A DNA stretch of 10,007 nt. It comes from Bacteroidales bacterium. GTDB taxonomy: Bacteria; Bacteroidota; Bacteroidia; Bacteroidales; Azobacteroidaceae. Where the stretch lies: contig JAJBTS010000397.1 of assembly GCA_020860885.1 (NCBI GenBank), positions 1 to 10,007 on the forward strand, given 5' to 3'. Positions 1-7,661 of the stretch are shown here, piece after piece. Every line of letters starts with the position of its first letter. Within the stretch, counting starts at the first letter, position 1. Below the pieces are notes generated by a model. That model was not told the DNA's origin and searched no databases. It was given only the letters and a program-made list of their open reading frames with translations. The position numbers and the translations under genes were made by a program.

Positions 1-63
1 GGTACAATACCGGACCCTTATGAATATATAAACTAGCTGTCCAACTTTTGGGGGGGCACGTCA
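1..63. mobile_element. Probable end of an IS3-family-like insertion sequence, cut by the window edge
   Basis: Read on the minus strand from position 63 inward, the sequence begins TGACGTG, then seven C, then AAAAGTTGGACAG. From memory, this resembles terminal inverted repeats of IS3-family (IS150-group) elements in Bacteroidota, which begin with TG and carry a CCCCAAAAGTTGGACA-like core. On that reading the element ends at the CA dinucleotide at 62-63 and extends leftward out of the window. No transposase reading frame is visible in the 63 bases. The 23-bp repeat array on the right loses its repeat pattern at about this point, as expected if an element inserted into it. The family assignment rests on recall of the terminus only and was not searched. 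Confidence 0.4.
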
Positions 64-172
64 ACCGCGACGGGGTGTTAATACTCTTCGCTAACCCATC
101 GGGATACTCTTCGCAAAGAGGTGTCAATACTCTTCGCAACGGGGTATAGATACTCTTCACGATTTTACCATC
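64..172. repeat. Degenerate tandem array, exact 23-bp period
   Basis: An 11-bp core ATACTCTTCGC starts at 81, 104 and 127, with a one-mismatch copy (ATACTCTTCAC) at 150, so the spacing is 23 bp each time. The 12-bp halves between cores are looser. Those at 69-80, 115-126 and 138-149 share an AACGGGGTGTTA-like consensus, while the one at 92-103 differs strongly. A partial leftmost unit survives only as its second half (about 66-80) and stops next to the putative IS end. The array lies 13 bp downstream of the queH stop codon on the transcribed side. The 23-bp period is not a multiple of three and the minus strand has stop codons here, so it is not coding. The role is unknown; a short variable-number repeat or a multi-site protein-binding region are both possible. 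Confidence 0.75.
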
Positions 173-185
173 AAAACTCGGTTAT

Positions 186-722
186 CTAATGATGACTGAA
201 TTCGCATCCGCAATATTTCTGGTTATAGAATCCATTTTCCTGTAGTAAGGCGAGGCGTCTCTCAGAGAGTCCTCCTTTTCTCCAGTTTTTTTCCCAGAAG
301 GTCAGTTCAGGGAATAAGCTTACAGCCCATTGTCCTGCAATAGCTATTTGTTCCAGGTTTTTCCAACGGGAGGAAGCCAGAGTAGTAGCTATACGGGTAA
401 TTCCTCTTTCGGAAGCAAACCGGGCAGTTGCTGCTAAACGCATTTTAAAGCACTCCAAACATCGGGAGCCTCTCTCCGGCTGCTGTTCCAATCCCTTTAC
501 TTTTTCCAACCAATTAGTGTGATCGTAATCAGCGTCGACAAACTCTACATTAAGTTTCTCAGCATAACGTTTCAGTTCATTCTTTCGTATTTCATATTCC
601 TCCAGAGGATAAATATTCGGATTAAAAAAGAAGAGAACGGGAGAAATATGATTATCCAGCAACCACTCTATGATAGCTGCTGAACACGGAGCGCAACAGC
701 AATGCAAAATCAAACTTTCCAT
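186..722 (-). CDS. queH: Epoxyqueuosine reductase QueH
   Basis: QueH carries out the last step of queuosine synthesis in the cytoplasm, reducing epoxyqueuosine to queuosine at the wobble position of tRNAs with GUN anticodons. It is the non-homologous alternative to cobalamin-dependent QueG. The 178-residue protein has the family's full cysteine set: HCCCAPC at residues 7-13, RCLEC at 87-91 and YCGC at 170-173. In the family these cysteines hold a 4Fe-4S cluster and a second metal site. The length is typical and the protein appears complete. The ATG at 722-720 fits, because the first cysteine motif begins at residue 7 as is usual. It lies 59 bp downstream of the lipoprotein gene in the same direction, so co-transcription is possible. 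I saw no clear TAnnTTTG box in that gap and no strong terminator after the gene. Confidence 0.93.
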   Translation of the reverse strand: MESLILHCCCAPCSAAIIEWLLDNHISPVLFFFNPNIYPLEEYEIRKNELKRYAEKLNVEFVDADYDHTNWLEKVKGLEQQPERGSRCLECFKMRLAATARFASERGITRIATTLASSRWKNLEQIAIAGQWAVSLFPELTFWEKNWRKGGLSERRLALLQENGFYNQKYCGCEFSHH

Positions 723-781
723 TGGTAAAATTCCAAGCTTTTAGGTAACTTTTGAATTAAATATGAGGTTGCCAATCTATA

Positions 782-1588
782 TTACCGCGAATTGCTTCTG
801 CTTCTTGTAGTAGTTGAGCTACCACTTCCCCTGCTGGTTGAGGAACCCGAACTTCCGCTATTAATATTTCCTGAGCTTTCACGGGAACCGGAAGAAGAGT
901 TTTGTCTCACACTAGTACCCGAGCTTTCACGGGATTGAGTACTCTCCCGCGGTTGAGCACTTTCTCTGCCGGTAGTGTTTGACGGACGCGTTGTAGACCC
1001 GGAATTACCTGTTCCTGAAGGACGGGTGCTACTGCCGGTTCCCGACGGACGGGTCGTTGAGCCGGAATTACTTCCTCCGGCCGGCGGCCTGGTAGAAGCA
1101 GGGGGCCTGCCTTCGTTCGCAGGAGGTCTTACAGATGCGGGAGGTCTGCCTTCATTTGCAGGCGGCCTTATGGCTGCCGGCGGACGAGGATTAACAGGAG
1201 GTCTCGGATGAGCCCATGACGGGGGCCTCGGAGCGGGCCGGTTAGGTATATATCCCGGAGGAAATACAGGACGCCCGATAGGCGGATAAGTTTGATACAT
1301 CGGATACCAGCTACCACTGTAAATATAATTAGCAGAAACGAGATAATCATTAATAAATTCCAATGCAAAAACTTCATTGTAATAATTACGGTATTGCAAT
1401 ACCTCTTCAACTCCATCCGGAGTTCTCGTAACCGACAAGTATAATTCAGGAGGGCCAATCCAGTATTCTACTTCTGCTTTAGACATCCCTACGGTTAATT
1501 TCTTAAAACTATCTGCCTGGGAATTCCTGGAACTGAAACAGCTTGTAAGCAGTACAACCGAGAGGAGTAAATATGCTATTTTTTTCAT
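782..1588 (-). CDS. Lipoprotein with BamE/SmpA-like domain and Pro-rich then Ser/Gly/Arg-rich tail
   Basis: The 268-residue protein starts with a lipoprotein signal peptide whose lipobox LLTSC puts the acylated cysteine at residue 17. Residues about 28-90 look like a small BamE/SmpA-type domain: the segment LTVGMSKAEVEYWIGPPE has the typical 'L-x-x-GM-(S/T)-x-x-E-V-x-x-x-x-G-x-P' pattern. From about 100 to 170 the chain is proline-rich, including two tandem copies of RPPANEGRPPAS (141-152 and 154-165). From 171 to the end it is almost only Ser, Gly, Thr, Arg and Asn, with repeated RPS, RPSGTG and RES motifs and no lysine, so it is basic and probably disordered. No acidic run follows the cysteine, so the Bacteroidota surface-export signal is not evident and a periplasm-facing location is more likely (inference). 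It lies 65 bp downstream of the ATPase gene. The exact function is unknown. Confidence 0.8.
   Translation of the reverse strand: MKKIAYLLLSVVLLTSCFSSRNSQADSFKKLTVGMSKAEVEYWIGPPELYLSVTRTPDGVEEVLQYRNYYNEVFALEFINDYLVSANYIYSGSWYPMYQTYPPIGRPVFPPGYIPNRPAPRPPSWAHPRPPVNPRPPAAIRPPANEGRPPASVRPPANEGRPPASTRPPAGGSNSGSTTRPSGTGSSTRPSGTGNSGSTTRPSNTTGRESAQPRESTQSRESSGTSVRQNSSSGSRESSGNINSGSSGSSTSRGSGSSTTTRSRSNSR
1091..1168 (-). repeat. Two tandem 39-nt coding repeats (RPPANEGRPPAS[V/T])
   Basis: Inside the lipoprotein gene, 1130-1168 and 1091-1129 encode residues 141-153 and 154-166. The two 13-residue units differ only in the last residue (V or T), while the DNA copies differ at several third codon positions. 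This suggests an older duplication kept by selection on the protein rather than very recent slippage. Confidence 0.75.
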
Positions 1589-1653
1589 AAGTAATTTCTT
1601 TATTAGCTAGGACAACCTTAAAACATATAAGTTTAAATTTTATCCTTTCTTTA

Positions 1654-2796
1654 TTATAATTTTGCCAACTTTAACTTATTCATAATGGCTTTTTCAATTT
1701 CTACAATTACAAATACTGCAATTCCCATACCAACCGGGTAAATCCAGTCTTCCATCTTTAACGGAGTAGTTCCGAAAAGATTGTTCATGAAAGGAAGATA
1801 AGTAATTCCTAATTGCAACACAATCAAAAGCGCCGATACTACAAAAACCGCTTTGTTGGAAAAGAAGTCTTTATTGAAAGCAAATTTACTTATACTTCTG
1901 CTATTAAACAAATGGAACATCTGAGTAATAACGATTGTATTCAATGTTACTGTTTTAATCACATTATCTGCAATTCCATTCGCTTCCATATCCAGATTCA
2001 TAGCTAAAGTTCCTCCACCTATTAAGAGGGATACAAAAATGATCCTCCATATAAAATAACCATTCAAAAGAGAGGCTTTTGGGGATCTGGGAGGACGTTT
2101 CATAGCATCCGGTTCGATATTTTCAAAAGCCAGAGCCAGAGAAATAGTAACGGAAGTGACCATATTTACCCATAGTATCTGTACAGGTGTAAGGGGAATC
2201 GTCGTACCGAACAAGATGCTCGCCATAATCAGGAAACTCTCCGCCCCATTGGTCGGAAGTATGAACAAGATGGTTTTCTTTAGATTGTCATATACCCTTC
2301 TACCCTCTTCCACTGCGGAAACAATAGTACTGAAATTATCATCAGCAAGAACCATCTCTGCGGCTTCTTTAGTTACTTCCGTTCCTTTAATACCCATGGC
2401 TATTCCTACATCCGCCTTTTTAAGCGCCGGAGCGTCATTTACTCCGTCACCCGTCATGGCACAAATAGCGCCATTGGCTTGTAAAGCTTCTACCAGACGC
2501 AATTTGTGTTCCGGACTTGTCCGTGCGAATATATCGTATTCCTGAGCAGCTACTTTAAGTTCCTGATCGTTCATCTTTTCCAGATCCCGGCCTTGCAATG
2601 CTTTTTCACCGTCTCCGATACCCATTTCCTTTCCAATCGCTTTGGCCGTCGCAGCATGATCTCCTGTAATCATCTTAACCGTAATACCCGCTTCAGAACA
2701 AGCTTTGATAGCTTCTATTGCTTCATCCCTGGGCGGATCAATAATTCCGGCCAGGCCGAGGAGTATCATTCCCTCACAAAGGTCATCCTGATTCAA
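1654..2796 (-). CDS. P-type cation-transporting ATPase, C-terminal part (frame-disrupted)
   Basis: This is the C-terminal part of the enzyme whose N-terminal part lies at 4349-2814. The frame is open from 2835, but the first usable start after that is the TTG at 2796-2794, giving 380 residues. Visible elements are MITGDH (42-47), the hinge TGDGVNDAPALKKADVGIAMG (from 115) and transmembrane segments M5-M10. In M5, N183 and E186 match the Asn and Glu that bind calcium in SERCA. In M6, the segment NMVTSVT (211-217) has Ser at the position of the key SERCA aspartate (Asp800). The ion is therefore uncertain: calcium, sodium or another cation. Restored by one extra base, the protein would be about 898 residues, normal for type II P-ATPases. 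Whether this fragment is translated on its own is doubtful, since it lacks the phosphorylation site. Confidence 0.85.
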   Translation of the reverse strand: MNQDDLCEGMILLGLAGIIDPPRDEAIEAIKACSEAGITVKMITGDHAATAKAIGKEMGIGDGEKALQGRDLEKMNDQELKVAAQEYDIFARTSPEHKLRLVEALQANGAICAMTGDGVNDAPALKKADVGIAMGIKGTEVTKEAAEMVLADDNFSTIVSAVEEGRRVYDNLKKTILFILPTNGAESFLIMASILFGTTIPLTPVQILWVNMVTSVTISLALAFENIEPDAMKRPPRSPKASLLNGYFIWRIIFVSLLIGGGTLAMNLDMEANGIADNVIKTVTLNTIVITQMFHLFNSRSISKFAFNKDFFSNKAVFVVSALLIVLQLGITYLPFMNNLFGTTPLKMEDWIYPVGMGIAVFVIVEIEKAIMNKLKLAKL

Positions 2797-2813
2797 GGTA
2801 GAAGTGTTCTCGT

Positions 2814-4349
2814 CTACCCATTTATAAGCCCCCCGATTAGTCGCTGCCCGGTTGCTGCGGTTTCATTTATTTTATCTTTCCAGAAATCACGGTTTATAGG
2901 TTTTATACCGGATTCCCCTTCCTCTTCTGCTGCAATATTGACCAGACGATCCGGAGCTCCTTTCATAAAGATTATTTTTTTGCCCTCTATATTCATCAGG
3001 GTAGCCATGTATTTATAAGTCGAATCGAAAGGAACCGTGTCTATCCTCTTAGCAGTTAAGTCTTTTAACTCTGATTTATTATAAAGAGTAAGCAATGCTC
3101 CTTCCGTAGGATCACCTTTTACAGTACATACACCTTCATTATTCCATCCCAACTTTGCATCATTGCAATAGTAAAAACAATTGACCAGACGTTTTAATAC
3201 CGGTTGTTCGTATACATCTACAGGATCTTCTCCGAGGGTGATTTCACCATCGGAAGTATATCCTATTCCGGAAACTTTGAAAAGATTGTCTTTAGTAGTG
3301 ACAGTCCTTACTGTCATTTCGTTCCGCGTCAGAGTCCCTGTTTTATCCGAACAGATTACGGATACCGACCCCAGAGTTTCAACAGAAGGAAGAGTCCGGA
3401 TGATGGCTTTTCGCCTGGCCATGTTTTGTACTCCAATAGCGAGAATAATAGATAATATAGCCGGCAGTCCTTCCGGAATAGCCGCCACGGCAAGTCCGAT
3501 TACCGATAATAATAATTCCAGCGGGTCATACTCCCTGAAAAAATATCCGAAAGCATAAATGACTACAGCAATAATAATGATAGCTATCGAAACCGTTTTC
3601 CCAAATTTATCCGTTTGCTTCAGCAGAGGAGTTGTTACGGGTTTGATATCCGACATCATCCGATTGATTTTACCGATCTCGGTATCCGCTCCGATAGCAA
3701 CCACAACACCTACGCCCGTTCCTGAGCTTACGGTAGTACTGGAAAAGGCCATATTATCCCTGTCGCCCAACATTGCATCTTCATCCAGAGTGTCCGAATT
3801 CTTTTCAGACGGAACCGATTCACCGGTAAGAGGGGATTCTTCCACTTGCAGGTTATTTGTTTGTATAAGCCGTAGATCGGCAGGTATTTTATCTCCGGGA
3901 TTCAACAAGACTATATCTCCAAGAGTCAGGTCGGTTGCGTCTACCTCTTTCCTTTTTCCTCCGCGGATTATGAAAGCCTTATGAGAAAGCATCCCCTTTA
4001 TATCGGCCAATGCTTTTTCGGCTTTATTTTCCTGAAAAAACCCTATCACTGCATTAATGATCGCTACTAATAAGATTACGATCGTATCTACATAATGCCC
4101 GAGAAAAGCTGTAATAATAGCAGCTACCAGTAATACATAAATAAGGATATCATTAAAATGCTTTAGAAAACGTAGAATAGGTGATTGCTTTTTCCTTTCC
4201 GGCAGCTTGTTCTCTCCGTATTTCTCCAAACGCTCCCGTGCCGTTTCCTTAGATAATCCCAAATCTATGTCGGAACCTAATTCTTTAACAACCGAATCTC
4301 CATCAAGGGCATACCATTTTCTTTTCGTTTCTCCTTCGTTATTGTCCAT
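2814..4349 (-). CDS. P-type cation-transporting ATPase, N-terminal part (frame-disrupted)
   Basis: The 511-residue product is the N-terminal part of an inner-membrane, ATP-driven cation pump of the type II group (Ca2+/Na+-like). In order it shows an N-terminal cation-ATPase domain (1-60), M1-M2 (about 62-106), the actuator domain with TGES (175-178), M3-M4 with PEGLP (292-296), the phosphorylation motif DKTGT (Asp335), and a nucleotide-binding domain with KGDPTEG (411-417) and KGAPD (463-467). The frame ends at a TAG at 2816-2814 just after a run of six G. The fusion partner continues in the -1 frame. The start at 4349 is supported by the usual KWYALDGDSVVKELGSD-like beginning. It lies 52 bp downstream of the DUF486 gene and may share its promoter, since I saw no TAnnTTTG box in that gap. 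As annotated it lacks the hinge and M5-M10 and cannot work alone. Confidence 0.88.
   Translation of the reverse strand: MDNNEGETKRKWYALDGDSVVKELGSDIDLGLSKETARERLEKYGENKLPERKKQSPILRFLKHFNDILIYVLLVAAIITAFLGHYVDTIVILLVAIINAVIGFFQENKAEKALADIKGMLSHKAFIIRGGKRKEVDATDLTLGDIVLLNPGDKIPADLRLIQTNNLQVEESPLTGESVPSEKNSDTLDEDAMLGDRDNMAFSSTTVSSGTGVGVVVAIGADTEIGKINRMMSDIKPVTTPLLKQTDKFGKTVSIAIIIIAVVIYAFGYFFREYDPLELLLSVIGLAVAAIPEGLPAILSIILAIGVQNMARRKAIIRTLPSVETLGSVSVICSDKTGTLTRNEMTVRTVTTKDNLFKVSGIGYTSDGEITLGEDPVDVYEQPVLKRLVNCFYYCNDAKLGWNNEGVCTVKGDPTEGALLTLYNKSELKDLTAKRIDTVPFDSTYKYMATLMNIEGKKIIFMKGAPDRLVNIAAEEEGESGIKPINRDFWKDKINETAATGQRLIGGLING
2829..2834 (-). other. Frameshift site in a G6 run splitting the P-type ATPase
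   Basis: On the coding strand the N-terminal frame reads CGA CTA ATC GGG GGG CTT ATA AAT GGG TAG. The C-terminal frame has a TAA at 2838-2836 and is open only after it. The two frames overlap for only about 20 nt, so the shift must lie within 2814-2835, which contains the six-G run. One added G restores Q-R-L-I-G-G-A-Y-K-W-V-D and joins both halves smoothly. The cause may be a true one-base deletion, homopolymer length variation, ribosomal -1 slippage, or a sequencing error. Confidence 0.85.
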
Positions 4350-4363
4350 TCTTTTTAATAATT

Positions 4364-4387
4364 AACCGTTTTAATTGAAACACGGTT
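4364..4387. terminator. Hairpin between the DUF486 gene and the ATPase gene (possible weak terminator or leader structure)
   Basis: AACCGT (4364-4369) pairs with ACGGTT (4382-4387), and TTT/AAA inside can extend the stem around a one-base bulge. On the plus strand four T follow the stem. On the minus strand, the direction of both flanking genes, the following AATTATT is a poor U-tract. It could partly terminate transcription from the DUF486 gene or form a leader structure for the ATPase mRNA. Confidence 0.3.
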
Positions 4388-4401
4388 TTTTATTAAAAAG
4401 T

Positions 4402-4770
4402 TCATTTCATAAAAACGAAATAAACAGCAAGTATAAGGCAAAGGAAAGCAGCCAGATGGTTCCAGTGGAGACTTTCTCCTTTGAAGAGTACTGTCGAGAA
4501 AATAGTAAAAACGACTAAGGTAATTACTTCCTGTATTACTTTTAGTTGCATCAATGTAAACGGCCCGCCGTTTCCCTGAAAACCTATACGGTTAGTAGGC
4601 ACCTGAAAAGAGTATTCGGCCAGAGCAATGATCCACGAAAATAAGATCACGGCATAAAGCGGCCAATTGGAACTGACCTTCATCTCCTGCAGTTTCAAAT
4701 GCCCATACCAGGCAAAAGTCATAAATACATTCGAGAAGACCAATAAGAGAATGGTGTAAAAAGCTTTCAT
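4402..4770 (-). CDS. DUF486 family (DMT-like) four-helix membrane protein
   Basis: The 122-residue protein matches my recollection of DUF486, small inner-membrane proteins related to one half of drug/metabolite transporters. Four hydrophobic segments are visible at about 4-21, 37-54, 78-96 and 104-121. Typical family features are WYGHLK (21-26), the segment SWIIALAEYSFQVPTNRIG (45-63) and the loop around residues 65-70. The length is that of a complete family member. No substrate is established that I can rely on. A Bacteroidota -7 box lies 20 bp upstream of the ATG. The ATPase gene follows after 52 bp in the same direction, so the two may form an operon. No truncation is seen. Confidence 0.85.
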   Translation of the reverse strand: MKAFYTILLLVFSNVFMTFAWYGHLKLQEMKVSSNWPLYAVILFSWIIALAEYSFQVPTNRIGFQGNGGPFTLMQLKVIQEVITLVVFTIFSTVLFKGESLHWNHLAAFLCLILAVYFVFMK

Positions 4771-4790
4771 TGCGTTTTAATTTTGCGGCG

Positions 4791-4798
4791 CAAAGGTA
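4791..4798 (-). promoter_or_regulatory. Bacteroidota -7 promoter box for the DUF486 gene
   Basis: The minus strand reads TACCTTTG followed by CGCCGC, a very typical Bacteroidota -7 element (TAnnTTTG). No clear TTTG sits 19-21 bp upstream. That place is occupied by the inverted repeat at 4804-4826. The mRNA leader would be about 15 nt. Confidence 0.6.
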
Positions 4799-4803
4799 TT
4801 GTA

Positions 4804-4826
4804 TTTTTATCAGTTTTTGATAAAAA
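4804..4826. repeat. Perfect 9-bp inverted repeat in the divergent intergenic region (candidate operator)
   Basis: TTTTTATCA (4804-4812) and TGATAAAAA (4818-4826) are exact inverted copies around a 5-bp centre. The element covers the expected -33 region of the DUF486 promoter and lies about 70 bp upstream of the valS promoter's -33 region. It is too AT-rich to be a convincing terminator. A dimeric regulator site is possible. Confidence 0.45.
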
Positions 4827-4872
4827 AACAGAATTTAGGCACTTATTTATAGGATACAATCTAAATGCCCTT

Positions 4873-4904
4873 ATTGAATGAATGAAAACTATTTCGTATT
4901 TTTG
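4873..4904 (+). promoter_or_regulatory. Promoter of valS (Bacteroidota type)
   Basis: The -7 box TATTTTTG (4897-4904) fits TAnnTTTG exactly. ATTG at 4873-4876 fits a -33 element with 20 bp between the two, the usual spacing. Transcription would start near 4910, leaving a leader of about 35 nt before the valS ATG at 4944. Confidence 0.65.
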
Positions 4905-4943
4905 TACTGTTATTCAAATCCATATTAAATTTATCATTAAGAA

Positions 4944-7571
4944 ATGAAAATAGCAACGAAATATAATCCTGCCGACGTAGAGAACAAATGGTATCAATAC
5001 TGGATGGATCAAGGCTTCTTTCATTCCGAGCCGGATGATCGTGAGCCTTATACGATTGTAATACCTCCTCCGAATGTAACAGGTATTCTGCATATGGGAC
5101 ACATGCTGAACAATACGATTCAGGATATCCTCGTCCGTCGTGCCCGCATGATGGGAAAGAATGCCTGCTGGGTTCCCGGAACCGACCATGCATCTATCGC
5201 TACCGAAGCTAAAGTCGTTGCTAAACTTGCGGAAAAAGGAATCAGTAAAACCGACCTCACCCGCGAAGAATTCCTCGAACACGCCTGGGATTGGACTCAT
5301 AAACACGGCGGTATCATCCTGGAACAGCTGAAGAAACTAGGCGCCTCCTGCGATTGGGAACGCACGGCTTTTACCATGGATAAAGAACGTTCTGAAAGCG
5401 TCTTGAAAGTTTTTGTGGATCTTTATAACAAAGGACTCATTTACCGGGGTGTAAGAATGGTAAACTGGGATCCGGCAGCTAAAACAGCTCTTTCTGATGA
5501 AGAAGTTAATTATAAAGAACAAAAAGGGAAACTCTATTACCTTAGATATAAAATTGTAGGGGAAGAGGGTTACGCTGTTATCGCAACTACCCGCCCGGAA
5601 ACGATTCTGGGAGATACAGCTGTTTGTATCAATCCCAACGACCCGAAAAATATCCACCTGAAAGGAAAAAAAGTAATTGTTCCTCTGGCTAATCGCGAAG
5701 TGCCTATTATCGAAGACGATTACGTAGATACTGAATTCGGAACCGGATGCCTGAAAGTCACTCCGGCACACGATGTAAATGACTATATGCTGGGTGAAAA
5801 ACATGGACTGAATTCGTTGGATATTTTCAATGATGACGGTACATTGAATGAGCATGGACTGCAATATGTAGGAAAAGACCGCTTTGAAGTACGGGAATTG
5901 ATAGAAAAAGATTTGGAGTCAGCGGGCCTGATGGAAAAAATAGAACCTTATGAAAACAAGGTAGGTTTTTCCGAAAGAACAGATGTTCCTATAGAGCCTA
6001 AACTATCCATGCAATGGTTCCTAAAGATGGAAGGATTGGCCAAACCTGCATTGGAAGCAGTTATGGATGATACCATTCAGTTCCATCCGGCAAAATTCAA
6101 GAATACATACCGTCACTGGATGGAAAACATCAAAGACTGGTGCATATCCCGTCAGTTGTGGTGGGGACATCGTATTCCGGCTTATTATCTTCCTCAGGGA
6201 GGATACGTTGTAGCGGCTACCGATGAAGAAGCTTTGGCTTTAGCGAAGGAAAAGACAGGAAACCCGAATCTCCAACTCTCCGATCTACGTCAGGATGAGG
6301 ATTGTCTGGATACGTGGTTCTCTTCCTGGTTATGGCCTATTTCCGTATTCGATGGAATCAATCAGCCGAATAATAAAGATATTGAATATTACTATCCGAC
6401 CAACGATCTGGTAACAGCTCCTGAAATCATTTTCTTCTGGGTTGCACGTATGATTATGGCGGGATTCGAATACAGAAAAGAACCTTGCTTTTACAATGTT
6501 TATTTCACAGGAATAGTAAGAGATAAACTGGGAAGAAAAATGTCCAAGTCGTTAGGCAATTCTCCGGATCCCATCGAATTGATGGAAAAATACGGAGCGG
6601 ATGGTGTACGTATGGGTATGCTTTTATCTTCCCCGGCAGGAAATGATTTACCTTTTGATGAAGCTTTATGCGAGCAGGGACGTAATTTCAATAATAAAAT
6701 ATGGAATGCTTTCCGCCTGGTAAAAGGATGGGAAGTTGCCGATATTCCTCAACCGGAATCCTCCAAGCTGGCAGTAAAGTGGTTTAATTCCAAATTATTC
6801 CGGACAATTGATTCAATCGATGATTCTTTCGGCAAATACCGTATTTCCGAAGCACTCATGGAAGCATATAAGCTGTTCTGGGATGAATTCTCTTCCTGGT
6901 ATCTGGAAATGATCAAACCCGCTTACCAGCAACCTATCGACAAGAAAACTTACGAAGCAACTCTGGGATTCTTTGATTCCCTGCTGAAATTGCTTCATCC
7001 TTTTATGCCATTCATTACAGAAGAGTTGTGGCAGGCGCTTGAAGAAAGAAAAGACGGAGAAAGCATTATGGTTTCCGAGATGCCTTCCCAAACAGAATCT
7101 ATCTCTGAATCGACATTAAACGATATGGAAGATGCAAAAGAGATTATAGCGAATATTCGTACGATCCGTCTTCAGAAAAATATTCCGAATAAAGATGCTT
7201 TAGAATTAGAAGTACTCGGAAAGCATAATGCCGGTTATAATTCGGTAATTGCTAAAATGGCGAATCTCAACTCAATTAAAGAAACTCAGGAGAAATCGGA
7301 TGGATCTGTTGGCTTCCTCATTAAAACAACCGAATATGCTGTTCCTCTGGGCAGTAACATCAATGTAGAAGAAGAAATAGCCAAACTGCAGGAAGAACTG
7401 AAATATCAACAGGGCTTTCTGGCTTCTGTAATGAAAAAGTTGAATAATGAGAACTTTGTTTCCAAGGCACCTGCAAATGTTATCGATATAGAAAGACAAA
7501 AACAAGCAGATGCCGAAAGTAAGATAAAATCTTTGGAAGAAAGTATAAAATCAATGAAGAGCAACCAATAA
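4944..7571 (+). CDS. valS: Valyl-tRNA synthetase
   Basis: This is a class I aminoacyl-tRNA synthetase that charges tRNA-Val and edits mischarged threonine in the cytoplasm. The 875-residue protein is full length. It shows the HIGH-type signature HMGH (50-53) in [13 protein letters not shown], the segment [10 protein letters not shown] (79-88), and the CP1 editing domain with TTRPET (215-220) and PAHDVNDY (274-281). Then come [10 protein letters not shown] (403-412), [10 protein letters not shown] (456-465), KMSKS (532-536), an anticodon-binding helical domain (about 610-760) and the ValRS C-terminal coiled-coil arm (about 807-872). The [20 protein letters not shown] start is typical of the family, and the ATG follows the promoter closely. 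No T-box or other leader structure is visible. A DUF6340-like lipoprotein gene follows after 90 bp in the same direction. Confidence 0.98.
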   Translation: MKIATKYNPADVENKWYQYWMDQGFFHSEPDDREPYTIVIPPPNVTGILHMGHMLNNTIQDILVRRARMMGKNACWVPGTDHASIATEAKVVAKLAEKGISKTDLTREEFLEHAWDWTHKHGGIILEQLKKLGASCDWERTAFTMDKERSESVLKVFVDLYNKGLIYRGVRMVNWDPAAKTALSDEEVNYKEQKGKLYYLRYKIVGEEGYAVIATTRPETILGDTAVCINPNDPKNIHLKGKKVIVPLANREVPIIEDDYVDTEFGTGCLKVTPAHDVNDYMLGEKHGLNSLDIFNDDGTLNEHGLQYVGKDRFEVRELIEKDLESAGLMEKIEPYENKVGFSERTDVPIEPKLSMQWFLKMEGLAKPALEAVMDDTIQFHPAKFKNTYRHWMENIKDWCISRQLWWGHRIPAYYLPQGGYVVAATDEEALALAKEKTGNPNLQLSDLRQDEDCLDTWFSSWLWPISVFDGINQPNNKDIEYYYPTNDLVTAPEIIFFWVARMIMAGFEYRKEPCFYNVYFTGIVRDKLGRKMSKSLGNSPDPIELMEKYGADGVRMGMLLSSPAGNDLPFDEALCEQGRNFNNKIWNAFRLVKGWEVADIPQPESSKLAVKWFNSKLFRTIDSIDDSFGKYRISEALMEAYKLFWDEFSSWYLEMIKPAYQQPIDKKTYEATLGFFDSLLKLLHPFMPFITEELWQALEERKDGESIMVSEMPSQTESISESTLNDMEDAKEIIANIRTIRLQKNIPNKDALELEVLGKHNAGYNSVIAKMANLNSIKETQEKSDGSVGFLIKTTEYAVPLGSNINVEEEIAKLQEELKYQQGFLASVMKKLNNENFVSKAPANVIDIERQKQADAESKIKSLEESIKSMKSNQ

Positions 7572-7661
7572 AAATAAGAAGATCACTTAAACACACTTTG
7601 GAGAACAATATCAGGAATTAATCAATTTTATTATGGCATACTTAATAATAAAAATGATGAT

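Noticed and set aside
64..172. CRISPR array
   Set aside because: The repeated core is only 11 bp, the intervening halves are 12 bp and partly similar to each other, and no cas genes are present.
975..1211. Plus-strand open frame rich in Gly and Val
   Set aside because: It is the complement of the proline-rich part of the lipoprotein gene and has no promoter or start context.
2156..3018. Plus-strand open frames opposite the ATPase gene
   Set aside because: They overlap strongly conserved ATPase motifs on the minus strand and resemble no protein I know.
4910..4943. T-box or other leader riboswitch before valS
   Set aside because: The leader is only about 35 nt long and shows no specifier loop or terminator/antiterminator.
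4861..5306. Minus-strand open frames across the valS promoter and start
   Set aside because: They are antisense to the conserved N-terminus of ValS and cover its promoter.
5337..5864. Minus-strand open frame of 175 codons within valS
   Set aside because: It is antisense to the editing domain of ValS and its composition looks like a shadow frame.
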